A stretch of 64,000 bases of DNA from Neofusicoccum parvum. Its lineage: Eukaryota; Ascomycota; Dothideomycetes; Botryosphaeriales; Botryosphaeriaceae. Position numbers and translations under genes: made by a program. Positions 22,384 through 34,816 of this stretch are shown here, piece after piece (positions within the stretch are counted from its first letter, which is position 1; each line of letters opens with the position of its first letter). Below the pieces are notes generated by a model, which was given only the letters and a program-made list of their open reading frames with translations, was not told where the DNA came from and searched no databases. The stretch is from assembly GCA_020912385.1 (NCBI GenBank), contig CP087212.1:2170001-2234000 (forward strand). The letters run 5' to 3'.

Positions 22384-23287
22384 ATGAAGGTACTGGAGGG
22401 GAGGTGGGATTAAAAGAATTTATGGGAAAGATGATTGATAGCAAGCGGAAAATTGCGGATGCGGCAAAATGAAGGGATAAGGAAGGAATGAAAAATAGCG
22501 AGGAGTGAAAATTACATAGGCGGACAGTTTTTTTTTTTTTTTTTTTGTAGAAATGATACCCGACGGATCGGTCGTTCTCCAACCTGTACCTCGTGTGGAA
22601 AGTTTCTGTGGTTTTCCGGTTGATGATGGAGTTGGTAATCTGCCGGTTGAGTTGACTGGTTGACGATGGTCGAAATAAAGTTTGGCTGTATGAGCGCGCG
22701 GGAGCACGCACGACGGTTTGCATGGTGCTCGGTTATCTGTCATATATTGAGAAACTGCTCAATTGCAATGAGGCATCCTATAGCGCTGTCGGTAGCTATT
22801 AGGGCCTCCTAGGGAAAAAAACGAAAAAAAAAGAAAAGCACGCGGCCTGACCTCCTTTTCCCTCTCTTCGCGGGCGCCTGGAATTATCACTTGAGTCTGC
22901 CTCCCTGCAGTCTTCCAGAGTGAAGCTATAGTCGTTGAATTTTGCAATCGTAGCTTGGGATGAGGTGAGGATCGCGTTCTGCTCGCTCTTGAACTGAGCA
23001 TCAGTGACGGAGCCCTTATTACCGCGCTGTCTAAGCGCGATCATAGCCATTCAGCTTTTATGGGTCTTCTGAAGAACGCTCTCTTTCTCATTCTCCTCCA
23101 TGCTCTCGGAAAGTCTTGCACATGTGCATACCTTCGTAGAGAGTCAAGCCGCCATACGGACGGCTTTCTTCCATTCCGACTGCACATTCGCGTCCGGATG
23201 ACGGCTTCAACTCACCCAGGACATGTACAAATTCCTTCAAAGCACTCTGCTGGCTCTCATTCTATTCCGATTCTGACCATAACCGCT
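22384..23287. other. Convergent intergenic region with T-rich tract
   Basis: 904 bp between converging genes. A run of about 18 T lies near 22529-22546, and a purine-rich A stretch near 22815-22840. These may mark 3' ends. No coding domain seen. Confidence 0.45.
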
Positions 23288-24890
23288 CTACGCTTCCTTC
23301 AACTCAACCTCAGCCAATGGTACATCGTCGAAATTCTTTTTCATCCACAGCCGTGCCTTCTCCAGCCCCTCCTTCAACACTTCCGTCTCACAGCAAAACC
23401 CGACCCTCACATAGCCCGGGAACCTCTTCCCAAAGCTCTCCGGCCCTGGCACAAACAACACGCCCGTCTCCTCCAGCAACACCTTACAAAACCTCGCCGC
23501 GTCGACCGGCTTCCCCTCCAGATGGAACCTCAAGAACGCCGTCGTGCCCGCCTTCGGCTTGACCCACTCGACCACATCATCATGCTTGACGACGAACCTG
23601 TCCAGGATCTCGAGGTTCGCGCGGGCGAGGGCGATGTTGCGGGCGAGGAGGGCGTGAATGGTGCTGGGGGCGAGGGCGCGGGCGGCGACCTGCTGGTCCA
23701 GGCTGCTGACGCTGATGGTGGTGTAGTGGCGGGCGGCGGCGATGGTCGCGACGGCGGCGGCGTCGCGCGACGCGATCCAGCCGACGCGGATGCCGGCGAG
23801 GCTGTAGGCCTTGGAGAGCGAGCCGGTAACGATGACGTGGGCGTAGCCGAGGGAGAGGAGGGACGGCGGGAAGGACGGGTCGATGGGCGAGACGCTGTGG
23901 AAGATGGGGCGGTAGACTTCGTCGCTGAGGATGGTGATGGATTTGGTGGCCGCGAAGTCGACGAGGTTCTGGAGGAGGTCTTTGGGGAGGATGGCGCCGG
24001 TGGGGTTGTTGGGGTTGCTGGGGTGGACGCGTTAGTTTGGTGTTTGCGGTTCTGGGGGCCGGAGGGGCGTACTTGATCACGATGAGCTTGGTGTTCGGCT
24101 TCACTAGGGCTTTCAGCTCTTCCAGATCCGGTATCCAGTCCTTCTCCGCCTTTGCCTCCCAAAGATCAACTTCAGCGCCCAGACTCCTCGGCACCTCGTA
24201 GAGCTGCTGATAGGTCGGGTGGTGGACAATCACGTGGTCACCTGGTCCCACAAGCGCGTAGAAAACGAGGGTGTTGGCCATGATGGCGCCGGGAGTGATC
24301 AGGATATTGTCCTCGGGCAGCCGGGATGCAGTCTTGGAGGAGTAGAGGTTCGAGAGGTTCTTCCGGAGAGCCTCGCTGCCACGAATTGCGCCATAGGTCA
24401 GTTTCTCAGAAGTGGTCAGGACGTTGACGGATTTCTCGGCAGGGTCTTCAGCGAGAGACTGGAGCTCCTCGATAGAGATAGAGGCACAGCAAGTCTCGGC
24501 GATGTTGTACTTGGCAGAGTTCTCGTGGGCATCCATCCACTACACGAATCAGTCTGGGAGTTCTGGAACGTTGGCACTGCGTGTATGATTCGTAGCTGCA
24601 TGAAGACCAAGTAGACCGGGCGATATCAGACGACTGTCGAACCTCCAAGCACACCGTCGCTGCCCATTCACTGCCAGCTCTTTCTTGGCAGCTGAAGTCG
24701 AAGCGGTCGACATGGCTCCACCTGATCGCCCGGATGAAAAGTGCCGTATCCGGAGAGACGTGGACCCAATCGCAGCGAGTGCGGTCGTTGAATGACTGAA
24801 GAACCGGAAGAGGCGGGACAGAGGCGTAGGAAAATTTGCAGCAGCAGAGACACCTACCTCCTCAACGCCGAAAGGCTCCAAGTTGACCAT
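23288..24890 (-). CDS. Pyridoxal phosphate-dependent aminotransferase, class I/II
   Basis: Three exons, 24858-24890, 24073-24539 and 23288-24017, give 409 aa. Exon 1 is only 11 codons (MVNLEPFGVEE), followed by a 318-nt intron; the join restores EEWMDAHENSAKYNIAETC. The 55-nt second intron joins LIVINNPNNPTGA, the substrate-binding motif of this fold. The Schiff-base Lys lies in TGSLSKAYSLAGIRVGW, with a downstream Arg in FPGYVRVGF. The DEVYRPIF motif contributes the cofactor Asp/Tyr. Substrate cannot be assigned; similar fungal proteins are annotated as aspartate- or capreomycidine synthase-like aminotransferases. The gene is divergent from the ABCG transporter; I see no reason to link them functionally. 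Confidence 0.88.
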
Positions 24891-25653
24891 GATGGCGAGG
24901 GCTGATCGACGGACAGCTCGCGTGAACAGGGCAGGCGGCGCTCTGATTGGCGTAGACGAGCGATCCAGCGATCGGGACGCTTGATGTGATTCGGCGAGAA
25001 AGGGTTCACTGGGGCTATGGGCGAGCTTATAGCGTGTCGTGCAGACGCAGGGCCGCGGGCAAGGACGAGCGGAGGGCTCCAGGGCGCAGGGCGGGCTAAC
25101 CGCGCGCCGCAGCCGTTGCCGCCGCAGGCCCGGCGCGGTGCTGCCAGCGCGCTGACCGACGATCGCACGTCGCGTGCACCGCCGATCAAGAGGCTCAACG
25201 CGGCGGCGCTGTGCACCTGACGCCAATGCTGCACGCGCTTGGCTGGACGCCGCGGCACATGAAGCCGGGCGCGCAGGCGGCACGGCGGTTGGTGGGCGCT
25301 GCGCACAGGAAGGGAAGGCCGCGGTCGGCGCAGCGCCCAGCCGAGACGCCGCCAGTTCGTCGCAGGCCGCATGAGCTCGCCAGCCTCCCCGCAGGCCGTC
25401 TCCACATCAGCACGCACGCACGCCGACACAGCTTCACCGCCATCAGTCTCTCTCTCGCAGACACGCGCCGGATGATGCTCCGCTGAGCCCGAGCTATCCG
25501 CCGCGACAAATATTTTCTCGCTGCCGCCGTCGCGCCCGCCACTCTTGCCGCCCTTCATAGCCCCGACATCGTGCCACCGCCAGGCAGCTGTATCGCGTCT
25601 CGATAGCTTCGCCGCGCAGCGCAGCTTGGGCCAGGCGCACCACAACAAACAAC
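24891..25653. promoter_or_regulatory. Divergent promoter, aminotransferase and ABCG transporter
   Basis: 763-bp GC-rich gap between divergent starts. Open frames crossing it on both strands have no domain. No defined regulatory motif identified. Confidence 0.45.
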
Positions 25654-28600
25654 ATGCGCTCACCACGCTGGGCCGCCCCGATCCTGGCCGCTGCTGCCGC
25701 CTTCTCCAGCGTCGCAGCCGCTCAGCGCACCTTTGCGAACTACACCAGCAACGACCTGCAGGACCCCTTCTCCGTCTACGACGACCGCCCCGACGGCTGC
25801 CCCCCGTGCTTCAACTGCAACCTCGAGCAGTTCCCATGCCATCAATTCGCGCCGTGCAGCAAGAGCAACGGTCGCTGCGTGTGTCCGCCTGGCTTTGGCG
25901 GCAACGACTGCTCCGATCCCGTCTGCGGCTCGCTGGCTGATGGCAGAGACAGAGCGCCACGCGAGGGCGATAGCTGCAACTGCAAAGAAGGATGGACTGG
26001 CATCAATTGCAACGTCTGCACCAGCAACCAGGCCTGCAACGCCCTGATGCCTGAGGGCGTCGACGGTGTTTGCTACCGCGAGGGCCTGGTCGTCAAGGAG
26101 AACTACCAGATGTGCGACATTACGAACCGCAAGATCCTGGACCAGCTGAAGGATCAGAAGCCGCAGGCCACTTTCTCCTGCAACACCGAGACCGAGGAGT
26201 GTAACTTCCAGTGTATGTTCCCTGGCTTTTTCGTTTGGCTGCCACTGACGTCCTATAGTTTGGGTGGACCAGAAGGAGTCATTCTACTGCGGCCTCGACA
26301 CGTGCGGCTTCACCGTCCTCCAAGAGTCGAACCGGAACACAACCAAGTACCGCTGCGAGAATGTCAAGTGCTCGTGTATACCTGGACGTATGCTTTGCGG
26401 AGAGGAGGGCTCGATTGACATCGGCGAATTCTTGGATGAGTCCATCAAGGGTCCGGCGACTTTCAAGACAGTCTCGACCGAGGGTGGAAGCAGCGAAGAC
26501 GGTAGCTTATTCTCGGAGCCGGCCATGAACGACCTGATCGCGAGCGTCTTTGGCGACGAGAGCATCACCCTGAGGTGCCACTCTGGCGAATGTCTGCACG
26601 AGACGGAAATCCCCGGATACGAGCGGCCGGTAAAGACCATCAACACCCCATTGATCGCTGGTGTTATTGCCGGATGCGCTCTGTTCATCGTTGCTGTTAT
26701 CCTTCTTGTGTGGATCTTGTCGAGGAGAAGCGCAGCGCGCGGTTGGGGTCCCATCCATCTGACAGACGATGAGGATGACGAGGCTGCCAAGCTCATCGCA
26801 GACCACAAGCCTGCTGCTCTTCACTTTGAGAACGTGTCATACCAGCTCAGCGGCAAGCAGATCCTCACGAACATCCAGGGTGCGGTCCGTCCCGGAGAGC
26901 TCATGGCTATCATGGGTGCCTCTGGTGCTGGAAAGACCACTTTCTTGGACATTCTGGCTAGGAAGAACAAGCGCGGAAGTGTCTACGGGGACATCTATGT
27001 GAACGGAGAGAAGATCCCGAACGATGATTTCAGGAGCGTCATTGGATTCGTTGACCAAGAAGATGCACTGCTGCCCACCTTGACGGTCCACGAAACTATC
27101 ATGGACTCCGCCCTGCTCCGCCTACCGAAAGAAATGAGCCGTGGTGCGAAGGAACAAAGGGTTGATGACATCGAAAAGCAGCTCGGAATCTATCACATCC
27201 GCCACCAGATCATTGGCTCGGAGGAAGGAAATGGCCGTGGAATTTCTGGGGGCGAGAAGCGCAGAGTCGGAATCGCTTGTGAGCTGGTCACCAGCCCCAG
27301 CATCTTGTTCCTCGATGAGCCCACTAGCGGTTTGGACGCCTACAATGCATTCAACGTCGTGGAGTGCTTGGTCAATTTGGTCAAGACGTACAACAGGACT
27401 GTGGTCTTCACCATTCACCAGCCGAGATCGAACATTGTCGCGCTCTTCGATCAGCTCATCCTGCTTGCCAAGGGGAGAACCGTCTACTCCGGACCTTTTG
27501 CCGACTGCCAAGCGTACTTTGACAAGGTCGGATATCCCTGCCCTCCCGGATTCAACATTGCCGATTTCCTTGTCGATCTCACGATGCACGCTTCAACTCC
27601 CCGCCGCCCGATTGATGAAGATAGCTCGCTTTTTGCTCCTCGGGACGATATCCCAACAAGGGCTAGCAGCGCCATGGGCGTGAAGTCTATCCCGAGCATT
27701 TCGAACGCAAGCATTGAAGAAGGACGTCCGGACGCCCCGAGTGAGTCAGCAAGCAACAGGCCCAAGAACAAGAGGAGGACCTCGATCAGACAACAGCAGG
27801 AACGGCAGCTGTTTACCCGCAAGAAGAGCGGTTATGAGCAGCCTCAGACCCCCAAGACCGACGACGAGTCTATTGCGGACACTGAGAGAGACAACATCCG
27901 CCTGCACCGACAGCAAGGTGCTCCGCCGCCTCAGATCTTGGAAGACCCTGACCAGCTGCCCCCGGCAGCCGAAGGTTACACCGGTACCGATCTCGACACT
28001 CTTGTATCCAGCTATTCACGCTCCGATGTCGCCGAAGCACTGCACGAGGATATCTACACGACCATCATGGGCGCCCACACTGCCAATGGTCACGCTGATT
28101 CCGGTGCTGCCAATGGTAATGGTTATAAGGTCAAGGGCTTCCGCAAGGTTGGCATCTTTAGCCAGTTCATCATCCTGTCGAAGCGAACCTGGCGTAACCT
28201 GTACCGCAACCCGCTGCTCATGCTGACGCACTACGCCATTGCTATTGTGCTTGCTGTCCTCATCGGATATCTCTTCTACGGTCTCACCGATGACATCAAG
28301 GGCTTCCAGAACCGTTTGGGCCTGTTCTTCTTCTTGCTCGCTCTTTTCGCGTTCAGCACGCTCACGTCGCTTTCTGTCTTTGCTCCGGAACGTCTCATTT
28401 TTACGCGCGAGCGCGCCAAGGGCTACTACAAGCCTCTTGCTTATTTCTCGGCCAAGGTCCTCTTCGACATTATCCCACTCCGTCTCATCCCACCGATCAT
28501 CATGGGTGCTATCGTCTACCCTATGACCGGGCTCATTCCTGCCGCAGCTGAATTTTGGAAGTTCATGCTCTTCCTGACGCTGTTCAACCTGGCTGCGGCA

Positions 28601-29038
28601 AACATTTGCCTGTTCATCGGCATTGTGGTGAAGAACCAAGGCGTCGCAAACCTCATTGCCACACTGGTCATGCTGTTCTCGCTCCTGTTTGGAGGATTTT
28701 TGCTCAACCACGAGACGATTCCTAAGTCGGCTTTGTGGCTGCAGACGGTAAGTCAAATCAATCCCAAACCCCTTTGCAATAGACGACTGACTGCTCCATA
28801 GCTCTCCATCTTCCACTACGGCTTCGAAGGTCTCATCGTCAACGAGGTCAAGTACCTCTCTCTTGTTGACCACAAGTACGGCCTTGATATTGAGGTGCCA
28901 GGCTCGGCCATTCTCAGCAGCTTTGGTTTCAACGTTCTTGCGCTGTGGCATGATGCCATTGGACTGGCCATTTTCTGCGGTGTCTTCATCGTCCTTGCCT
29001 ATGCAAGCATGCATCTACTGCTCGTGGAGACAAGATAA
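25654..29038 (+). CDS. Adp1-like ABCG half-transporter with luminal EGF-like region
   Basis: Three exons, 25654-26212, 26259-28747 and 28802-29038, give 1094 aa. The N terminus has a signal peptide ([14 protein letters not shown]) and a Cys-rich ectodomain with EGF-like [12 protein letters not shown] and [13 protein letters not shown] membrane segment near residue 330 ([20 protein letters not shown]) leads to one ABC domain: Walker [10 protein letters not shown], signature [10 protein letters not shown], Walker [13 protein letters not shown], and H-loop TIHQPRS. A long disordered linker then precedes the C-terminal ABC2 membrane domain. This order (ectodomain, NBD, TMD) is that of yeast Adp1 and fungal relatives, whose substrate is unknown. 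Exon 3 adds [20 protein letters not shown] and the final membrane helix. Length fits the group (about 1050-1100 aa). Confidence 0.94.
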
Positions 29039-31006
29039 GCCGGATGTGTTCCCGAATCTAGCTCGAAAGAGTGTGTAATCATTAAGCATGGTGTGCCGAG
29101 GTGGTTCTGCACATGGGAGGGATTGTTAAATTAGAGGTGATGAGCACGTGGGAAGCGGCATACTGGCGCGTGCTGTCTGTGCAGTGTATAGATGATAGAG
29201 GATTGGTTTGGCTTGAGGATGTATGAGGAACAGGCGGGGATTGAAGGGACTGAAAGCACACAATGCCGCGAGATCGGCATAGGTAAGTGCATTGTATACA
29301 GGCGTCATGTTTTGTTCTAGGGAGGACCTCATCTGCTGGTAAATCGCATCATTCGTTTGGATTCTTGATCGGCCTCTGACAGAATGCCTTGTGACCATTC
29401 TTCGACGTGCTAGCAGCGATGCATGAACGGGAGAAACGTTGCCGATTGGCAGACACAACTATTGCACAGGAAAAAAGCAAAAGCTGAGACCCTGAAAAAG
29501 CAAGGTTCTGAAACGGTTATTCCAACGTCACGAAGGCCGCTGGCGTTCGTGAAATGCTCGAATTAGCTAATTTAGCGATGGAAATTGGTGCAGACTCACT
29601 GCCTACGCACGAAAACACCAGTCGGCGCAGGCTAGGCGCACGGTAAACGCAGCAATAATGAAGACATCTACATGCGGACTACGACGAGCGCGCCTTCCTA
29701 CCTTGGGCAGCTTGTCTCGACGCCAATTGGAGAGGGCGTTTCATTGCGGTGGCGCGTCCGGAAAGCAAGCCATCAATACCCGCCTGCCGGCGCCCGCACA
29801 TCACGCCAACCTTAACCAATCTCCCCAGGGCACAAGCGGCCTGGCCGTCACGGAACGGGTAGCTGTGGGCTTCCCTTGCCTCCGGTTCGGCGCTGGACGT
29901 CTTCTTCGGGGCGGGCTCCCTCTCCAATGAAGGGCGTCGTTTCGGCTGCGCAGGCGCGTTGGGACGAGGAACGGATCTCTGGAAGATCGAGGAAGCGGGC
30001 CAATTTCGCCGGGCCGGCATGTGATGATGGGCGAGCCGGCCTCCTGCAATACAATATAGGGGGGCACAGGGCGCAAGAGGGAGAGGGAGCAGAGATGGGG
30101 AGCGCATTATTGATGCGTCGCCGCGGGCGGCGTAGGGCTGGGCCGTTTGATGGCCACGGGCGCCCGAATCGGAGCACCGCGCTGCCTGATCGGGCTAGGG
30201 CTGGGGCGACACGAGGGCGTGCCGTTCGCCTGTTTCGTGCCACGGTGACTGCGCGTGGTCGCGAGGCGGCGTTTCTGTTTTTGCCGGTCTGGGACGTGGA
30301 CGCGGTGGTGTGGGCCGCGACGCAGCGCGGCTCAGCACGCTCGCGACGGGAGGCGCAGCTGGGCAGCAGCTCTGCTGGGCGGCGAGCGGGCGCGGGTGCG
30401 GCTGCCCTGTCTCGTGAGGTGGACGCAGCTGGGCGGCCCACGGGACGTCATTGGGCCCGCCGGCCGGGGCGGAGCCAGTGGTTGGCTGGGCGTTGGCGTG
30501 TTCGGCAGCAGCGGCGGGTGATGAGGGCGTAATTTCAGCGTCAATCGATGGGCAAAGGGAGGCGGCGGCGGCGTCGTCATAGGGGGCCGCGGCGAGGGCA
30601 GCGACCCTGAAATTAGGGCCGCTTGGCAGCAAAAGGCGCGGTTGTAAACGACTGCGCGCCAGCGGCCGTCACCGTCAACAATCACCTCGATTTTCCCGTC
30701 AGCGCGCGCTCGCTGGTGACATGCTGTTGTAGCACGCCTCTGTCGCGCATTGTGAGTGCACATCCCATCCCCCTCCGCACGCTCCGCCCGCCCTGCACCG
30801 TCGCAGGCAAAGCGCCGCCTGAAACGCGAGTTTCATCGGCGCCCGGCCGCCGTTTGGTGCCCACGCCCGCGCGACGGACCTTGTCTGCCCTACAACCTGG
30901 CCACCGCCCGCCCGCGTCGAAGACCGCACATTACATACCATGTCCACGTCGTCCTAGCATCCTCCCCAGACACACCCGCTGATTCTCTCCGTCCCCATCC
31001 GCAGCC
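29039..31006. other. 2-kb intergenic stretch, no gene recognised
   Basis: Between two plus-strand genes. The section 29650-30950 is very GC-rich, and long open frames occur in several frames on both strands as a side effect. None shows a domain, a convincing splice structure, or fungal codon pattern. The last 250 bp are likely the promoter and leader of the 765-aa gene. Confidence 0.45.
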
Positions 31007-33417
31007 ATGACATCTTCGCAACTGCCCGGCGGCGGCGGCGTGAGATCCCTCCGTGCTATGTTCGAGAGCTCGCACCCCGAGCGCTCTGCCTCCCCTGAGC
31101 TTCGTGGCCGCTCGCCCACCCCCGGCTCCTCCTCCGTTCGCAGCAGCGAGTCCAATTCGCGTCCCACCTCCAAGGTGCGCGCCAGCTTCATCTCCGTCGG
31201 CCCCTTCGACCCCCCGACCAGCATGCCCGGCGAGAACGGCGTCGAGAGCCCGGCCGTCGAGAGCCCGGCCGTGGCAAGTTCCTTCGACGGCGACCTCATC
31301 GCCAGCCCGCCGCCCGAGGCCAGCACTGCCGCCCATCGCCGCGGCAGCATGAGCCTCGACCCGCACCGCGACTCCGACGTGCTGGACGAGGTCAGGACCA
31401 CCGTGTCCAACGAGGCCGAGCAGCGTCGCGCCAGCGTCGACATCCAGGAGACCGTCCCCGAGCAGGCCGTCCTGACCGGCCCGACCAACACCCCCTTCCC
31501 CGAGATCAAGGAGGACGAGGCGATGGGCAACTTTGTCAACAACGAGGGCAACAAGCTGCAGGACCCCGAGCTGTCCACCATCCCCGGCCCGAAGGAGGAC
31601 GCCACCAAGGAAAACGCGCAGAAGGCCGTTGAGGAGGCTGCGGAGGGCCTGAAGCGCGTCGAGCTCGTCGCGGAAGAGAGGAAGTCAGAACCCGCCAAAG
31701 AATCGGCCGCCGCTGACGACGCGCCTGCCCCCGCACCACCCGCCGAAGACGCGAAGGAGGAGCTCCTCATCCCCATCGAGGAACCTACAATGGGCCAGTC
31801 GGACAAGAAGACCGATGTGGAGGATGAGAGCGCTGTTCTGAAGCCCGCGGACTCCAAGGAGGAGAGCGCCGTCTCCAAGGGTGAGGCCCTCCCTCCGCCA
31901 GTCGAGGAGCTGCAGCCCCTTGGCGCAACCGCTGAGAAGCCTGCAGCTGAGGAGCCTGCGCCTGTTCCCGAGCCAAAGGTCGAGGAGAAGTCCAATGGCG
32001 CGTCGGAGCCTGCCCCGGCGCCTCAGTCTCCTGAGAAGCAGGCCGAGCCTATCAAGATCGAGGAGCCCAAGCCCTCCGGCACCAAGTCTCCAGTTCCTCC
32101 CAAGACTCCCACCTCGCCGATCGCTTCTCCCAAGTCCACGAATTCGAAAACTTCGTCTGCTAGGGAGCCCGCAAAGAGGGCCAGCAGGACTTCGCTGAAG
32201 TCGGCGACCTCCACCGCTTCGAAGCCGCGCACATCGTCCAGGCCCGCTGCTGAGAGGAAGAAGGACATTACTCACACCTCGCCCCCTTTCACGAAGCCTA
32301 GGCCAAAGTCGCCGACGCGTCCCGCCAAGCTCCCCTCTCACCTGACGCAGCCCACCGCCGCATCTGCCGCGAAGCGCGAGGCCGAGAAGGCAGAGGAGAA
32401 GAAGGCCGCCGCTAGGCCCAAGACTACGACTCCGCGCGCCCCGGCCGTCGCTTCCAAGACCACCACGGCTGCCGCGAGCAAGACCGGCGCCGACCACGCC
32501 AAGAAGGCCGGATCTCGCCCGTCGTTGCCCGCGCAATCTACGACCAAGCGCCCCGAGTCCCGTACCGCCAGGCCCAGCATGGGAGCTAAGGCTCCCGACG
32601 ACAGTTTCCTCGCCCGCATGATGCGCCCCACCGCTGCCTCGGCGAGCAAGACCCACGAGAAGAAGGACGACGTCAAGTCGCCTCCCCGCCGCACCACCTC
32701 GGTGAAGACGAAGCAAGCGAACGGCGACGGTGTCGCAACGAAGGCGAAGAAGAAGGTTGTGGAGGGTATCGACAAGGCAAAGGAGAAGGTTTTGGACAAG
32801 GATACTGCGGAGAAGGAGGAGGACTCTTCGGCGCCGACGCTGGAGCCCGCGGCTCCCATCATTGAGAAGCCCGCGGAGGAGGAACAGGCGGCTGAGGAGG
32901 AGGAAGGCAAGAGCACGCCGCCTCAGGGCGCGGAGACTCCGGTTCAGAGCGGGGAGACCATGACGCAAACGCCGGCGGGTATTGAGGGCGGTGTAATTCG
33001 GTAAGATAGATACACTATTCTTCCAATCACTAAACGCTTGTTCTTTCTATCCGTCGTTCGTTTTCCTTTTTCGTTTCCTGCGATTAAGCCTCAAGAACTT
33101 CGCCAGGTCGTAGCCAAACAGCTGCCACACCACCACCACAACAACAAGATGCCCCACCGCAGATCCGGCAACCGCAGCCCTTCGACCCCACCGCCATCGC
33201 AGCGAGCACTCCTCGCGCTCTCCGCAGCTTCAGCACCAGCAGCAGCATGACCGCCTACTCTTCCGCCTCGACCTCCTTCACCACCTCGACGGCCGCGACT
33301 TCGGTCATCGGCACGCCCGTCCCCTCGGGCGGCACCTCGACGCGCGACTCGTCCGTCGCCGCCGACAAGCGGAGGTCTCGCATCTCGAACCTGGTCGCCT
33401 TCTTCGAACAGAAATAG
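31007..33417 (+). CDS. 765-aa disordered Ala/Pro/Lys/Glu-rich protein
   Basis: Exon 1 is 31007-33000 and exon 2 is 33114-33417. The first frame would stop right after GGVIR at 33004, but the bases there are a donor (CG|GTAAGA). A 113-nt intron ends TCGTAG, and the join continues VIRQTAATPPPQQQDAPPQ to RRSRISNLVAFFEQK. The N terminus has short hydrophobic motifs in a polar context (VRSLRAMFE, VRASFISVGPF) of the kind conserved in fungal disordered proteins. The middle is Pro/Glu/Lys-rich with SPVPPKTPTSPI-type proline-directed phosphosites. Residues 375-560 are Lys/Arg/Ala-rich. No catalytic domain. A scaffold or cytoskeleton-associated role is possible, but I do not recognise the protein. Confidence 0.78.
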
Positions 33418-34816
33418 TCATTTCGTCCTCTTCTCACACACGCACACGCACCATACACACCATACCACCTTTTAGTACAAGAAACATACCCGCCCAACCT
33501 TTTTTCGCTGTGGGCAAACAGAGCGGAGGCGAAGCGAGCGACTTTTGGTTGTTTTTGGGGTCCTTTTTGAGAGAGGCGCGAAACAATACCCCCCACCTTT
33601 ACCTGGAGCATAGCGTCGCGGGAGCTCTTTTTTCTTCGCTTCTCCCTTTCGGCTTTGCTGTTGTGGGATCTGGGGTCGCCTTTCTGCTGGTTAGAAGGTT
33701 GATTCCGGTTGCCCGTTTTTTTTTATCGCGTTTGTGTGCGTTTGTGCTTTGCTGTTTTTTGAGCTTTGTTGTTTTTTTGTACACGGCGCGCCATGGGAAA
33801 GAAAGGGGATGGGGGGGACGTTGGGATGGGATTTTCTGAATAAACGACGAACGCAAATGCGTCGATGTTGGATGATGGGATTGCTTGCTTGGGGGGAATG
33901 AGGCGCCCGTTTTTTGTGTTGCTTGCGTGCGTTTTTTTTTTTCTTTTTCGTTGCTTCTGATTCTTGGCTATCGTTTTTGTGTTGTAGTTTACTGTTTCTC
34001 TGCGTTTCGAGGTGTATATAGAACACTTGTTTAGGATGAGCATTGGATTTTTTTTATTGGTTTGTTGATTACACGTCTTTTTAGGAAGAGCGTTTTCGTT
34101 GTCTGTGTTTCTCCTTGCCGCTGTCGATACGCGTCGTCTCTTCAGTCTTCTCACCTGTCCTCTTTCCTACGAAGTCCTGTTCGTTGTGCCTTTTTACCAC
34201 CCCGGTGGCCATCAAAAAAACATCTCGTCTAGGGGAAAGGACAAGCTACGGCGGACACAGGTACGTTCGTCTCAGCACCAACGCACCCGCCCCAAAGCGT
34301 CCCCACAACTTCAAACGAAGGTGGCTTCGTGTCAGCAGTCATCGTCGTCATACAGAATCCGCACCACTTAGCAATCGTGCGGTCCTCGCTCTCCGGTTGC
34401 TCGACTAAGCCAGCGAGTGGGGGTTGAAAGACGAAACGCGGGTGGCGCAGAAGATCTACCGTTCCCGCGCGCGGGGTGAGTAAGCACGAGGTTATTCGGA
34501 CGACACGCATGGGCGCCTGAAGCAATCCGCGTTGCGGGGAGGAACACCAGGCGCGTCCGGACGGGAATGCTTCCAGCTGCCCCCCACGAGGGAAGACGTT
34601 TCTTCTTGCCGCACCGATCCGCGTCCGGACGGAATGCCGCAGCTGGCCAACGTAAAACACATCGCGTTCATCCAGACGAGAATGCAGGAAGTCCTTCCGC
34701 GCTGAAATTGCCGCCGCGCCAGCTGCCCGACCTCAGGCGCATCGCTAATCTACCACACAAAAAGCCTACCCGGTGCTGTCAAGCGGTCGACCGAGCACCA
34801 CCAAACCAGCGTCCCC
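33418..34816. other. Intergenic, T-rich then GC-rich with short repeat
   Basis: 1.4 kb. Positions 33480-34100 are T-rich on the plus strand with several T8-T10 runs, probably the 3' flank of the 765-aa gene. Further on, GCGTCCGGACGG occurs twice (34552 and 34620) with a weaker third copy near 34671. No gene recognised. Confidence 0.45.

Noticed and set aside
23060..24076. 338-codon plus-strand frame opposite the aminotransferase
   Set aside because: Gly/Val/Asp-rich low-complexity product with no domain; the minus strand carries clear PLP motifs and proper introns.
31685..32968. 427-codon minus-strand frame opposite the disordered protein
   Set aside because: Arg/Leu/Gly-rich product expected from the antisense of Ala/Lys/Pro/Glu codons in a GC-rich gene.
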